Shown here: positions 27,064 through 34,313 of the stretch, piece by piece
How positions within the stretch are numbered: the stretch's first letter is position 1
Layout of the letters: each line of letters starts with the position of its first letter
Assembly (NCBI GenBank): GCA_023954075.1
Contig: JAMLIV010000017.1
Location: forward strand, 1-64,000
DNA length: 64,000 bases
Origin: Lysobacteraceae bacterium
GTDB taxonomy: Bacteria > Pseudomonadota > Gammaproteobacteria > Xanthomonadales > Xanthomonadaceae
Direction of reading: 5' to 3'
Translations under genes and position numbers: made by a program
Notes under the pieces: model-generated
The model's input: only the letters and a program-made list of their open reading frames with translations
Database searches by the model: none
What the model was told of the DNA's origin: nothing

Positions 27064-28008
27064 TTAAGGGGATTTCAGGGTTTCGTTAATCGGCCGCCGC
27101 GTGCGGCGCGGGCTGGTGCCGGCCGCCGGGCGCTGCGCGGCGTGCCGTGCGACGTGGCGGATGATTTCCGCCGCCACGTCCATTCCGCTCGCCGCCTCGA
27201 TGCCTTCGAGGCCGGGCGAGGCGTTCACCTCCAGCACCAGCGGGCCGCGGTGCGAGCGCAGCAAATCCACGCCCGCTACTTCCAGCCCGACCGCCCGGGC
27301 CGCGCGCACCGCCGCATCCGCCTCGGCCGCGTCCAGGCTCGCCGCCTGCGCGCTGCCGCCGCGGTGCAGGTTGGCGCGAAACTCGCCGCTGCCGGCCTGG
27401 CGCTGCATCGCGGCCACCACGCGTTCGCCCACGACCAGGCAGCGCAGGTCCGAACCGCCGGCCTCGGCCACGAACTCCTGCACCAGGAAATCCGCCGACA
27501 GCCCGCGGAAGGCCTCGGTCACGCTGCGCGAGGCCTGCACCGTGTCGGTGAGCACCACGCCCAGGCCCTGGCTGCCCTGATTGAGCTTGACGATGTGCGG
27601 CGGCGGCCCGAGCAGCGCGAGGAGATCGGCGGTGTCGTCCGGGCTGTCGCCGGCCACCGTCAGCGGCATCCCCAGCCCGCAGGCCGCCACCAGCTGGTGA
27701 CAACGCAGCTTGTCGCGCGCGCGGGCGATCGCATCGCCGCCGTTGGGCGAATACACGCCCATCAGCTCGAACTGGCGCACCACCGCGGTGCCGTAGCGGG
27801 TGATCGACGCCCCGATGCGCGGGATCACCGCGTCGTAGCCGCGCAGGGCGCGGCCCTTGTGGTGCAGCTCGAAGGCACCCGGGACGATGCGCAGGTAGCA
27901 GCGCAGCGGGTCGAGCACGCGCACCACGTGGCCCTGCGCGCGTGCCGCCTCGACCAGGCGGCGGGTGGAATAGAGCGCGGTGTTGCGCGAAAGGATCGCC
28001 AGCTTCAC
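27064..28008 (-). CDS. rimK: RimK-family ATP-grasp glutamate ligase
   Basis: RimK-type ligases (here 314 residues) add glutamates to the C-terminus of ribosomal protein S6 or to related substrates. Features are [22 protein letters not shown] at the start, [13 protein letters not shown] near 62, the ATP-grasp strand [16 protein letters not shown] near 140, [20 protein letters not shown] near 180, and the metal-binding [14 protein letters not shown] near 258. The start is a GTG at 28008 overlapping the stop of the upstream gene (GTGA). Pairing with a retropepsin-like protease gene is common for RimK homologues. Confidence 0.93.
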   Translation of the reverse strand: MKLAILSRNTALYSTRRLVEAARAQGHVVRVLDPLRCYLRIVPGAFELHHKGRALRGYDAVIPRIGASITRYGTAVVRQFELMGVYSPNGGDAIARARDKLRCHQLVAACGLGMPLTVAGDSPDDTADLLALLGPPPHIVKLNQGSQGLGVVLTDTVQASRSVTEAFRGLSADFLVQEFVAEAGGSDLRCLVVGERVVAAMQRQAGSGEFRANLHRGGSAQAASLDAAEADAAVRAARAVGLEVAGVDLLRSHRGPLVLEVNASPGLEGIEAASGMDVAAEIIRHVARHAAQRPAAGTSPRRTRRPINETLKSP

Positions 28009-28451
28009 GCGGAGGCCTCGCCGTCGCCCAGGAGGAAGGTTCGCCCGGGATCCACGCACCAGTGCCCGGCGAGCGCCGCACGACCGATCAGCAGCCGATG
28101 GCGCAGCCCGTGCCGGTTGGCCAGCCCGATGTCCACCTCGTGCTCCCAGTCGCCCAGGCGCAGGCGGCTGCGGATGAAGATCCGCGACTCGCGCCCGCCG
28201 CCGGTGTCCGCCACCGTGCGTCGCCCCGCGATCGGCGCGCACAGCTCCCGCAGCGGAGCCTCCGGGGATTCGCGCAGCGCGAACGCCACCTGCGCGATGC
28301 CGTTTTCGACCCGCTCGCGCTGCCACTCGACGTGCAGCGCGCAGCTGCGCGCGCCGGTGTCGATCTTGGCCGCGATCCTGACCAGCCCGAGTGCGGGCAG
28401 GGTCGCCCACTCGCGCCAGCCCGTGACCGGCAGCTCGCCCGTCAGACGCAT
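28005..28451 (-). CDS. RimK-associated retropepsin-like (putative ATP-dependent zinc) protease
   Basis: This 148-residue protein belongs to the small family annotated as ATP-dependent zinc protease or retropepsin-like (Zn_protease, PF05618). The aspartic-protease-like core shows [15 protein letters not shown] near residues 25-39, with the DTGA triad, and [20 protein letters not shown] near the end. Genes of this family sit beside rimK in many proteobacteria, and a role with RimK in peptide or ribosomal protein S6 modification has been suggested. The ATG at 28451 (MRLTGELPV) is preferred over an ATG 10 codons upstream. Confidence 0.85.
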   Translation of the reverse strand: MRLTGELPVTGWREWATLPALGLVRIAAKIDTGARSCALHVEWQRERVENGIAQVAFALRESPEAPLRELCAPIAGRRTVADTGGGRESRIFIRSRLRLGDWEHEVDIGLANRHGLRHRLLIGRAALAGHWCVDPGRTFLLGDGEASA

Positions 28452-28532
28452 CGTGCCGCTCCGGCCGATTGGGGGGAGCAAAGTCTATCCGGCCGCCTGC
28501 GCGTCCCGCCAGCGCGCGCCGGTGCTCCCGGT

Positions 28533-28937
28533 TCAGTGGAACTGCATCACCTCGCCGTCGCGGTCGAACACCGCAAAATCGGCGACGCGGCCGTTGTTGA
28601 TCGCGTTGACCATGAAGCGCAGCGGCTGGGCGGCCTCGTCGCTGCCGGGTGCGATGCCGCCGCGGCCGGCGAGCGCGCCGACGAAGACCAGGTCCCAGTC
28701 CTGTCCGGTGGCGGCGGACTCCTCGACAAGCGCGGCAAAGCCGGCCACCTCGCCCGGCACCTTGTCCACGCACAGGCAGGGCGAAATCGTGCCGCCTTCG
28801 CGCCGTTCGAAGCGCTCGCGCTGCTCAGGCGTGGCGTTTTCCGGCAGGCCGATGCGGGCAAAGACGAACAGCAGGCGCTGCGGTTCGGCCTGCTGCAGGG
28901 CGGCGTCCAGCAGGTCCTGGAAGCGGGTCAGGTGCAT
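28533..28937 (-). CDS. Conserved small protein of unknown function, divergent from moaA
   Basis: This is a 134-residue soluble acidic protein with no signal peptide or membrane segment. The pattern [26 protein letters not shown], then [21 protein letters not shown] and [11 protein letters not shown], matches a small family. I recall it carrying a misleading database label of ribonucleotide reductase subunit alpha; it has no ribonucleotide-reductase motifs. Divergence from moaA across a spacer with an FNR/DNR-type box suggests a possible link to anaerobic growth, though the box geometry fits moaA only. Function is unknown. Confidence 0.75.
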   Translation of the reverse strand: MHLTRFQDLLDAALQQAEPQRLLFVFARIGLPENATPEQRERFERREGGTISPCLCVDKVPGEVAGFAALVEESAATGQDWDLVFVGALAGRGGIAPGSDEAAQPLRFMVNAINNGRVADFAVFDRDGEVMQFH

Positions 28938-29021
28938 CGGCGGGTGCTCCGGCAGGGATCATGCGCGACGCGCGCGGCGATCCGGAGGCGACATGGTGCC
29001 TTGCCCCGGCCGTCCGTCAAC

Positions 29022-29063
29022 TTGACGGTGGTCAAGCGCGGGCCTGCCGCATGCCGCTAGGAT
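29022..29063 (+). promoter_or_regulatory. FNR/DNR-type box and -10 element of the moa operon
   Basis: TTGAC-GGTG-GTCAA (29022-29035) is a perfect palindrome of the FNR/DNR/NNR type. From its centre (29028.5), a start at 29070 would be +1, and the expected -10 position (29058-29063) reads TAGGAT. This is the standard class II position. The leader to the moaA ATG would be about 152 bases, long enough to hold further control, but no molybdenum-cofactor riboswitch fold was recognised. Confidence 0.75.
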
Positions 29064-29221
29064 ACGCGTGGGGCACCGGCACGCTGGTCGCCTCGACTCC
29101 AAGCCCGGCTGCCTGGGTCCTCGTGATACGGCAGACGGGCCGTGGCCGCGCCGGAAACGGGGCGGCCACCGGGTCGGAACCGGAAACGGGTCGGCCTCCC
29201 GCGCTTGGACTGGAGCACAAC

Positions 29222-30202
29222 ATGGCAACCCTCGTGGACGGCTTCGGCCGCACGTTTCCCTATCTGCGGCTGTCGCTGACGGAAGCCTGCAACTTCCGCT
29301 GCAGCTACTGCCTGCCGGACGGCTACCGGGCCGATGGACGCCCCACCTTCCTGACGCTGGAGGAAGTTCGGCGGCTGGTGCGCGGCTTCGCAGCGGTGGG
29401 GATGCGCAAGATCCGCCTGACCGGCGGCGAGCCCAGCCTGCGCAAGGACCTGCCGTCGATCATCGCCGCCGTCTCGGCGACGCCGGGCGTGCAGAAGATC
29501 GCCCTGACCACCAACGGCTGCCTGCTGCCCCGGCACGTGCGCCTGTGGCGCGAAGCCGGGCTGACCGCGCTCAACGTCAGCCTGGACAGCCTGCAGCCGG
29601 CGCGCTTCGCCGCCATCACCGGCCATGACCGCTTCGACGAGGTGATGGAGGGCGTCGAGATCGCGCAGGGCCTCGGCTTCGCTGCGGTCAAGCTCAATGC
29701 GGTGCTGCTGCGCGGGCTGAACGACGACGAGCTGCCGGCGTGGATGGACTTCCTGCGCGACCGCGATGTCGCCATCCGCTTCATCGAGCTGATGCGTACC
29801 GGCACCAACCTGGCCTATTTCGAGCGCCACCACTATCGCGCCGAGGCGCTGGAGCAGCAGCTGATCGATACCGGGTGGATGCTGCGCCCGCGCGCGCCCG
29901 ACGCCGGCCCGGCGCGCGAATACGCGCACCCGGACTATCGCGGACGGATCGGCATCATCGCCCCGTACTCCAAGGACTTCTGCGCCGGCTGCAACCGCCT
30001 GCGCGTCACCGCGCGCGGCGACCTGCGGCTGTGCCTGTTCGGCGATTTCGGCATCCCGCTGCGACCCTTGCTGCAGTCGGACGACGACCACGAGGCGCTG
30101 GCCGCGCGCATCGCCTCCCAGCTCGGCCTGAAGGCCGCCGGCCACGGCCTGCACCAGGGCAACACCGGCATCACTCCGCACCTGGCTTCGATCGGTGGAT
30201 AG
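29222..30202 (+). CDS. moaA: GTP 3',8-cyclase
   Basis: MoaA (326 residues) is the radical SAM enzyme that, with MoaC, turns GTP into cyclic pyranopterin monophosphate, the first step of molybdenum cofactor synthesis. The SAM cluster motif is TEACNFRCSYCLPDGY near residues 21-36. The second [4Fe-4S] cluster is in KDFCAGCNRLRVT near 255, with the third Cys in DLRLCLFG. The C-terminal double-glycine needed for activity is present as SIGG. The ATG at 29222 gives MATLVDGFGRTFPYLRLS, the normal start. It heads a tight operon running to 34127. Confidence 0.97.
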   Translation: MATLVDGFGRTFPYLRLSLTEACNFRCSYCLPDGYRADGRPTFLTLEEVRRLVRGFAAVGMRKIRLTGGEPSLRKDLPSIIAAVSATPGVQKIALTTNGCLLPRHVRLWREAGLTALNVSLDSLQPARFAAITGHDRFDEVMEGVEIAQGLGFAAVKLNAVLLRGLNDDELPAWMDFLRDRDVAIRFIELMRTGTNLAYFERHHYRAEALEQQLIDTGWMLRPRAPDAGPAREYAHPDYRGRIGIIAPYSKDFCAGCNRLRVTARGDLRLCLFGDFGIPLRPLLQSDDDHEALAARIASQLGLKAAGHGLHQGNTGITPHLASIGG

Positions 30203-30212
30203 GCAGGCACCC

Positions 30213-31211
30213 ATGACGACGCAATCCGACGCGGCTTTCCACATGGCCGATATCCGCAACAAGCGCCCGACCCGCCGGCGCGCGGTGGCGGTGGGCGAAT
30301 TCCTGCCCGGTGCCGAAGCGTTCGCCACCGTGGTCGAGCGCCGCTTGCCCAAGGGCGATGCCCTGGTGATGGCGGAAATCGCCGGCCTGCAGGGGGCCAA
30401 GATGGCCTCGCAGCTGATGCCGCTGTGCCACCCGATCTCGCTGGAGCTGGTGCGCGTGCGCTGCGTGCCGGTGCCGGCGCGCCACGCCATCCGGGTGTAC
30501 TGCGAATGCGCGCTGGAGGCCCGCACCGGGGTCGAGATGGAAGCGCTGGCCGGGGTCAATGCGGCCCTGCTCACGCTCTACGACCTGACCAAGCCGGTGC
30601 AGCCGGCGCTGACGATTTCCGGCATCCGCCTGCTGTTCAAGGAAGGCGGCAAGAAGGGGCTGTGGGTGCATCCCGACGGCATGACGGACGACGAGCGCGC
30701 GCACTACCGGCCGCACGGCCTGGCCCGCCTCGACGGCGTGCCCTGCGCGGTCATCACCCTGAGCGACCGCGCCAGCTCCGGCGACTACGAGGACCGCTCC
30801 GGCCCGGTGCTGGTGGGAGGGCTGCGCAAACTCGGTGCCGAGGTCGGCCACATCGAAGTACTGCCGGATGGCATCGATCCGCTGGCCGAACGCCTGCGCG
30901 CGCTGGCCGCCAAGGGCGTGCGCCTGTGCCTGTGCAGCGGCGGAACGGGCCTGGGTCCGCGCGACGTGACCCCGGAAGCACTGCGGCGGGTGGCCGATCG
31001 CCCGGTCGACGGTCTGGCCGAAATGCTGCGGGCCGAGAGCGCGAAACACACGCCGTTGGCCTGGCTCAGCCGCGCCGAGGTGGTGCAGATCGGCGGCATG
31101 CTGGCGTTCGCGCTGCCGGGCAGCCCGCGCGCGGCGCAGCAGTGCATGGACATGCTCAGCCCGCTGCTGGCGCACGCGCTGGCGATGCTCGACGGCAGGC
31201 CGCACCCGTGA
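30213..31211 (+). CDS. moaCB: Bifunctional MoaC-MoaB molybdenum cofactor protein
   Basis: This is a 332-residue fusion. Residues 1-150 are MoaC (cyclic pyranopterin monophosphate synthase), with HMADIRNKRPTRRRAV, the LMPLCHPISLE strand and VEMEALAGVNAALLTLYDL. Residues 165-332 are MoaB/MogA-like (molybdopterin adenylyltransferase), with AVITLSDRASSGDYEDRSG and LCLCSGGTGLGPRDVTPEAL. Both sets of motifs look intact. Such fusions are known in several proteobacteria. The ATG at 30213 is preferred; a GTG six codons upstream overlaps moaA. The stop overlaps the moeA GTG start. Confidence 0.94.
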   Translation: MTTQSDAAFHMADIRNKRPTRRRAVAVGEFLPGAEAFATVVERRLPKGDALVMAEIAGLQGAKMASQLMPLCHPISLELVRVRCVPVPARHAIRVYCECALEARTGVEMEALAGVNAALLTLYDLTKPVQPALTISGIRLLFKEGGKKGLWVHPDGMTDDERAHYRPHGLARLDGVPCAVITLSDRASSGDYEDRSGPVLVGGLRKLGAEVGHIEVLPDGIDPLAERLRALAAKGVRLCLCSGGTGLGPRDVTPEALRRVADRPVDGLAEMLRAESAKHTPLAWLSRAEVVQIGGMLAFALPGSPRAAQQCMDMLSPLLAHALAMLDGRPHP

Positions 31212-32458
31212 TCGGCTACGACGAGGCGCTGGCGCACATCCTGCGGGAAGCCAAACCGCTGCCGGTGGTGCCGCGCACGCCGGTGCCGGGACAGGTGCTG
31301 GCCGAGCCGGTGCACAGCCGCGAAGACCTGCCGCCGTTCGACAATTCCGCGATGGACGGCTTCGCCCTGCGAGTGGGCGATGCGGGCATTGCGGCGGGTG
31401 CCGAGTTCGAGGTGCTGGGCGCGCAGGCGGCCGGCGACGAACGGGTTTCCGCGCCGGCGGGCGCGTGGGAAATCATGACCGGCGCGCGCATCCCGGACGG
31501 GTTGGATGCGGTGATCCCGGTCGAGCAGGTCGAAGTGCTGGCCCGCGATGACGACGGCAAGCCGGCGCGCATCCGCCTGCAAGCCGAGGTGCCGCGCGGC
31601 CAGCATGTGCGCCGGCATGGCGAGGACGTGCGCAAGGGCGACCGCTTCCTTGCCGCCGGTACCCGCCTGGATGCGCCGCAGCTGATGCTGCTGGCCGCGC
31701 TGGGCGTGTCGCTGGTGGACGTGCGCGCGGCCCCGCGGGTGGCGCTGATCAACACCGGCCGCGAGCTGGTGGACGATCCCGCGCGGCCGCTGGCCTCGGG
31801 CGAAATCCGCAACAGCAACGGTCCGTACCTGGCGCAGCGGGTCGAACAGGCCGGGGCCGAACTGGTGCTGCGCCAGACCGTGAGCGACGAGGTGGATGCG
31901 TTCTTCATCGCGATGGAAGAGGCGCGCTCGGCCGGTGCCGAACTGGTGCTGAGCACCGGCGCGGTGTCGATGGGCCGCTACGACTTCATCCCCGACGCGC
32001 TGCGCAAGCTCGGCGCGACCATCCATTTCCACAAGGTGGCGATCCGCCCCGGCAAGCCGCTCTTGTTCGCCACCCTGCCCAACGGCGCGCTGTTCTTCGG
32101 CCTGCCGGGCAATCCGGCGTCGAGCGCGGTGGGGCTGCGGTTTTTCGTGGAGCCGGCGCTGCGCGCGATGCTGGGCCTGGCCCCCGAGCGCGCCCTGCGC
32201 CTTCCGCTGCGCGGCGGCCGCCGCGCGCATCATGCCCTGCGCGTCTTCCTCAAGGCGCGGGTGGAACTGGATGCACACGGACGCCTGTGGGCGCAGGCGC
32301 TGCCTGGGCAGGAATCGTTCCGGATCGCGCCGCTGGCGCAGGCCAATGCCTGGGTCGTGATCGATGGAAGCGCGGGTGACCTGCCCGAAGGCGCGCCGGT
32401 GGAGGTCTGCGGCCCCGGGCACCTGCTCGGATTGACGCTGGAAGGAGTACAGCCGTGA
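31208..32458 (+). CDS. moeA: Molybdopterin molybdenumtransferase
   Basis: MoeA (416 residues) inserts molybdate into adenylated molybdopterin. It has the typical EDLPPFDNSAMDGFAL near 37-52, ASGEIRNSNGPYLA near 200, VLSTGAVSMGRYDFIPDAL near 245, KVAIRPGKPLLFA near 275 and FGLPGNPASSAVG near 296, then a C-terminal beta domain. It uses a GTG start overlapping the moaCB stop (GTGA), indicating coupled translation. Its own stop overlaps the moaD start in the same way. Confidence 0.96.
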   Translation: MIGYDEALAHILREAKPLPVVPRTPVPGQVLAEPVHSREDLPPFDNSAMDGFALRVGDAGIAAGAEFEVLGAQAAGDERVSAPAGAWEIMTGARIPDGLDAVIPVEQVEVLARDDDGKPARIRLQAEVPRGQHVRRHGEDVRKGDRFLAAGTRLDAPQLMLLAALGVSLVDVRAAPRVALINTGRELVDDPARPLASGEIRNSNGPYLAQRVEQAGAELVLRQTVSDEVDAFFIAMEEARSAGAELVLSTGAVSMGRYDFIPDALRKLGATIHFHKVAIRPGKPLLFATLPNGALFFGLPGNPASSAVGLRFFVEPALRAMLGLAPERALRLPLRGGRRAHHALRVFLKARVELDAHGRLWAQALPGQESFRIAPLAQANAWVVIDGSAGDLPEGAPVEVCGPGHLLGLTLEGVQP

Positions 32459-32715
32459 AGGTGGAAGTGAAGCTGTTCGGCGCGTTCCGCGACCACCAGC
32501 CCGATGGCTGCGTCCACCTGGAGTTGGCCCCGGGTGCGCGCGTGGACGATTTGCGCCTGGCGCTGGAAGCCTACGCCAGCGCGCACTGGCCGGCGTTTTG
32601 CCCGAAACTGTTGAAGTACTCGGCCTTCGCCAGCGAAAAGGCCGTGCTGCGCGAAGCCGATCCCGTGCCCGAGGACGGCCGCATGGCGGTGCTGCCGCCG
32701 GTCAGCGGAGGCTGA
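32455..32715 (+). CDS. moaD: Molybdopterin synthase sulfur carrier subunit
   Basis: MoaD (86 residues) is the ubiquitin-like sulfur carrier of molybdopterin synthase. It has the beta-grasp pattern starting MKVEVKLFGAFRD and ends PPVSGG, the double glycine that is adenylated by MoeB and thiocarboxylated. The start is GTG at 32455, overlapping the moeA stop. moaE follows after 2 bases, which matches the heterotetramer. The likely activating enzyme is the rhodanese-MoeB protein at 48377-49558. Confidence 0.93.
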   Translation: MKVEVKLFGAFRDHQPDGCVHLELAPGARVDDLRLALEAYASAHWPAFCPKLLKYSAFASEKAVLREADPVPEDGRMAVLPPVSGG

Positions 32716-32717
32716 GC

Positions 32718-33203
32718 GTGGATGCCCATCGACTGATCGTGCGCGACATTGCCGAAGGCGGGCTCGATCCGGCTGCGGCGCTGGATTTCGTGTCCGACCC
32801 CGGTTTCGGCGGCATCGCGATGTTCGTCGGGCGGGTGCGCGACCTCAACCACGGCCGCGCGGTGCTCGGGGTCAGCTACGACATGTTCGTGCCGCTGGCG
32901 CTCAACGGTTTCGCCGAGATCGCGGCCAAGGCCGAGCGCGACTTCGATGGCAGGCTGAAGCTCTACATCGGCCACGCCAAGGGCCGCCTGGGGATCGGCG
33001 ATGTGGCGATGGTGGTGGTCGCCGGCACCCCGCACCGCGACGAGGCCTTCCGCGCCTGCCGGCAGGTGGTCGAGGCGGTCAAGCACAGCAGCCCGATCTG
33101 GAAGCAGGAGCACTACACCGACGGCGACAGCATCTGGAGCGAGGGCTGTTCGCTGTGCGAGCGTGAGGAGGCGGCCCCGCTGCATGAAGGGCATGCGCAC
33201 TGA
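32718..33203 (+). CDS. moaE: Molybdopterin synthase catalytic subunit
   Basis: MoaE (161 residues) uses MoaD thiocarboxylate to put the dithiolene sulfurs on precursor Z. Family patterns are GGIAMFVGRVRDLNHGRAVLG near 33-53, the HAKGRLGIGDVAMVVVAGTPHRDEAF core near 85-110, and the active-site Lys region VKHSSPIWKQEHYTDG near 120-135. The start is a GTG at 32718. The last 20 bases overlap the start of mobA. Confidence 0.95.
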   Translation: MDAHRLIVRDIAEGGLDPAAALDFVSDPGFGGIAMFVGRVRDLNHGRAVLGVSYDMFVPLALNGFAEIAAKAERDFDGRLKLYIGHAKGRLGIGDVAMVVVAGTPHRDEAFRACRQVVEAVKHSSPIWKQEHYTDGDSIWSEGCSLCEREEAAPLHEGHAH

Positions 33204-33744
33204 CGCGCCCTGGACGGGCGTGCTGCTGGCCGGCGGGCGCTCGCGCCGCATGGGCCGGGACAAGGCCGGGCTGGTCTGGAACGGACGCACCCTGCTGCAG
33301 CACCAGTCGCAGTTGCTGATGGACGCCGGCGCGCAGCGCGTGGTGGTCAGCGGCGACTATCCGCAGGCACAGGGCATCCCCGACGCCGTGTCCGACCAGG
33401 GACCGCTGGGCGGCCTCCTCGCGGTCAGCGCCGTGCTGGAGGACGGACCGCTCGTGGTGCTTCCGATCGACATGCCGCAGGTCGCGCCCGCGCTGCTCGC
33501 CGCGCTGGCGCAGGCCCCGGCGCGCTGCGCGCACTATCGCGGCCACGTCCTGCCGCTGCGGCTGGCGCTGGACGCGGCGCTGCGCGCCTGGCTCGCGCAG
33601 AGCCCGCAGCTTCCGCCGGAGCAGCGCTCGCTGCGGGCGCTGCATGCGGCCTGCAACGGCACCATCCTGCCGCTTGCGCCGGGCGACGTGCGCTTGCTCG
33701 CAAACTGCAACACGCCGGACGAATGGGCGGCGCTGGCATCATGA
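33184..33744 (+). CDS. mobA: Molybdenum cofactor guanylyltransferase
   Basis: MobA (186 residues) links GMP to the molybdenum cofactor to make the bis-MGD form needed by NarG. The nucleotide-binding GVLLAGGRSRRMGRDKAGLVW is at 12-32, and SDQGPLGGLLAVSAVL near 69 and VLPIDMPQVAP near 95 complete the fold. The start at 33184 lies inside the end of moaE; the internal ATG at 33193 is an alternative. Its presence between moaE and narG fits dedicated supply of bis-MGD to nitrate reductase. No mobB is seen. Confidence 0.93.
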   Translation: MKGMRTDAPWTGVLLAGGRSRRMGRDKAGLVWNGRTLLQHQSQLLMDAGAQRVVVSGDYPQAQGIPDAVSDQGPLGGLLAVSAVLEDGPLVVLPIDMPQVAPALLAALAQAPARCAHYRGHVLPLRLALDAALRAWLAQSPQLPPEQRSLRALHAACNGTILPLAPGDVRLLANCNTPDEWAALAS

Positions 33745-34127
33745 AGATCCAGATCAATGGGCAGCAGCTGCGCTTCCGCATCGACGAGGATGCCCTGGCC
33801 GAACTTCTGGACAGCGGCCATCTGACTCGCAGCAGCCACCTGTCGCCGGGCGTTCGGCTGGTCCAGCGCATCGTTCTGGGGGACGCGCCGGACGGAGCGG
33901 CGCTGCAGGTCGAGCCGGGCGCGTGGAGCCTGCGGCTGCCGCGCGCGGATCTTCTGGACTACGTCGCGCGCCTTCCCTGCCGCGACGCGCTGGCCTATGT
34001 CCTGCCCGGCGGTGCCGCGGATGCGCCCCTGTATGTAGGCATCGAGGTGGACGTGCGCGACAGCGTGCGTCGCCGCGGCCCGCGTCGGCGCGGCACCGGA
34101 ACCGCGCCCGATCCGACGGCGGAGTGA
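33741..34127 (+). CDS. Small conserved protein at the end of the moa operon
   Basis: This 128-residue soluble protein starts MKIQINGQQLRFRIDEDALAELL. Mixed beta strands follow, then an acidic VGIEVDVRDSV segment and a very basic tail with several arginines. The ATGA overlap with mobA shows co-translation, so it is probably a part of the cofactor pathway or its regulation. It resembles short proteins seen beside molybdopterin genes; I associate these with DUF7009, unverified. No catalytic motif is evident. Confidence 0.75.
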   Translation: MKIQINGQQLRFRIDEDALAELLDSGHLTRSSHLSPGVRLVQRIVLGDAPDGAALQVEPGAWSLRLPRADLLDYVARLPCRDALAYVLPGGAADAPLYVGIEVDVRDSVRRRGPRRRGTGTAPDPTAE

Positions 34128-34186
34128 GTCGCGCGCGGCGTGAGTATCGCTGGCGCACGGGAAATCCGCTGCCGATTTCGGAGAAA

Positions 34187-34228
34187 TTGACGTCAGTCAA
34201 ACGGCGGATCAGCACTCGGACCAGCATG
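34187..34228 (+). promoter_or_regulatory. FNR/DNR-type box and weak -10 of the nar operon
   Basis: TTGAC-GTCA-GTCAA (34187-34200) has the same half-sites as the moaA box. Class II spacing predicts a start at about 34235. The -10 region reads CAGCAT (34222-34227), a weak match one base off the ideal place. The leader to narG would be about 79 bases. No NarL heptamer pairs were recognised between 34128 and 34313. Confidence 0.75.
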
Positions 34229-34313
34229 CGTGGTCGCGGCGAGTGCGCCAGTCGAAGCCTGACGGCCAGTCTCACGACGCCCTGCCGCGTCCGTCTGCCG
34301 AGAGGGTTTCCCG

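Noticed and set aside
29070..29221. Molybdenum-cofactor riboswitch in the 152-base moaA leader
   Set aside because: The leader is long enough, but I could not see the paired core expected of the known motif.
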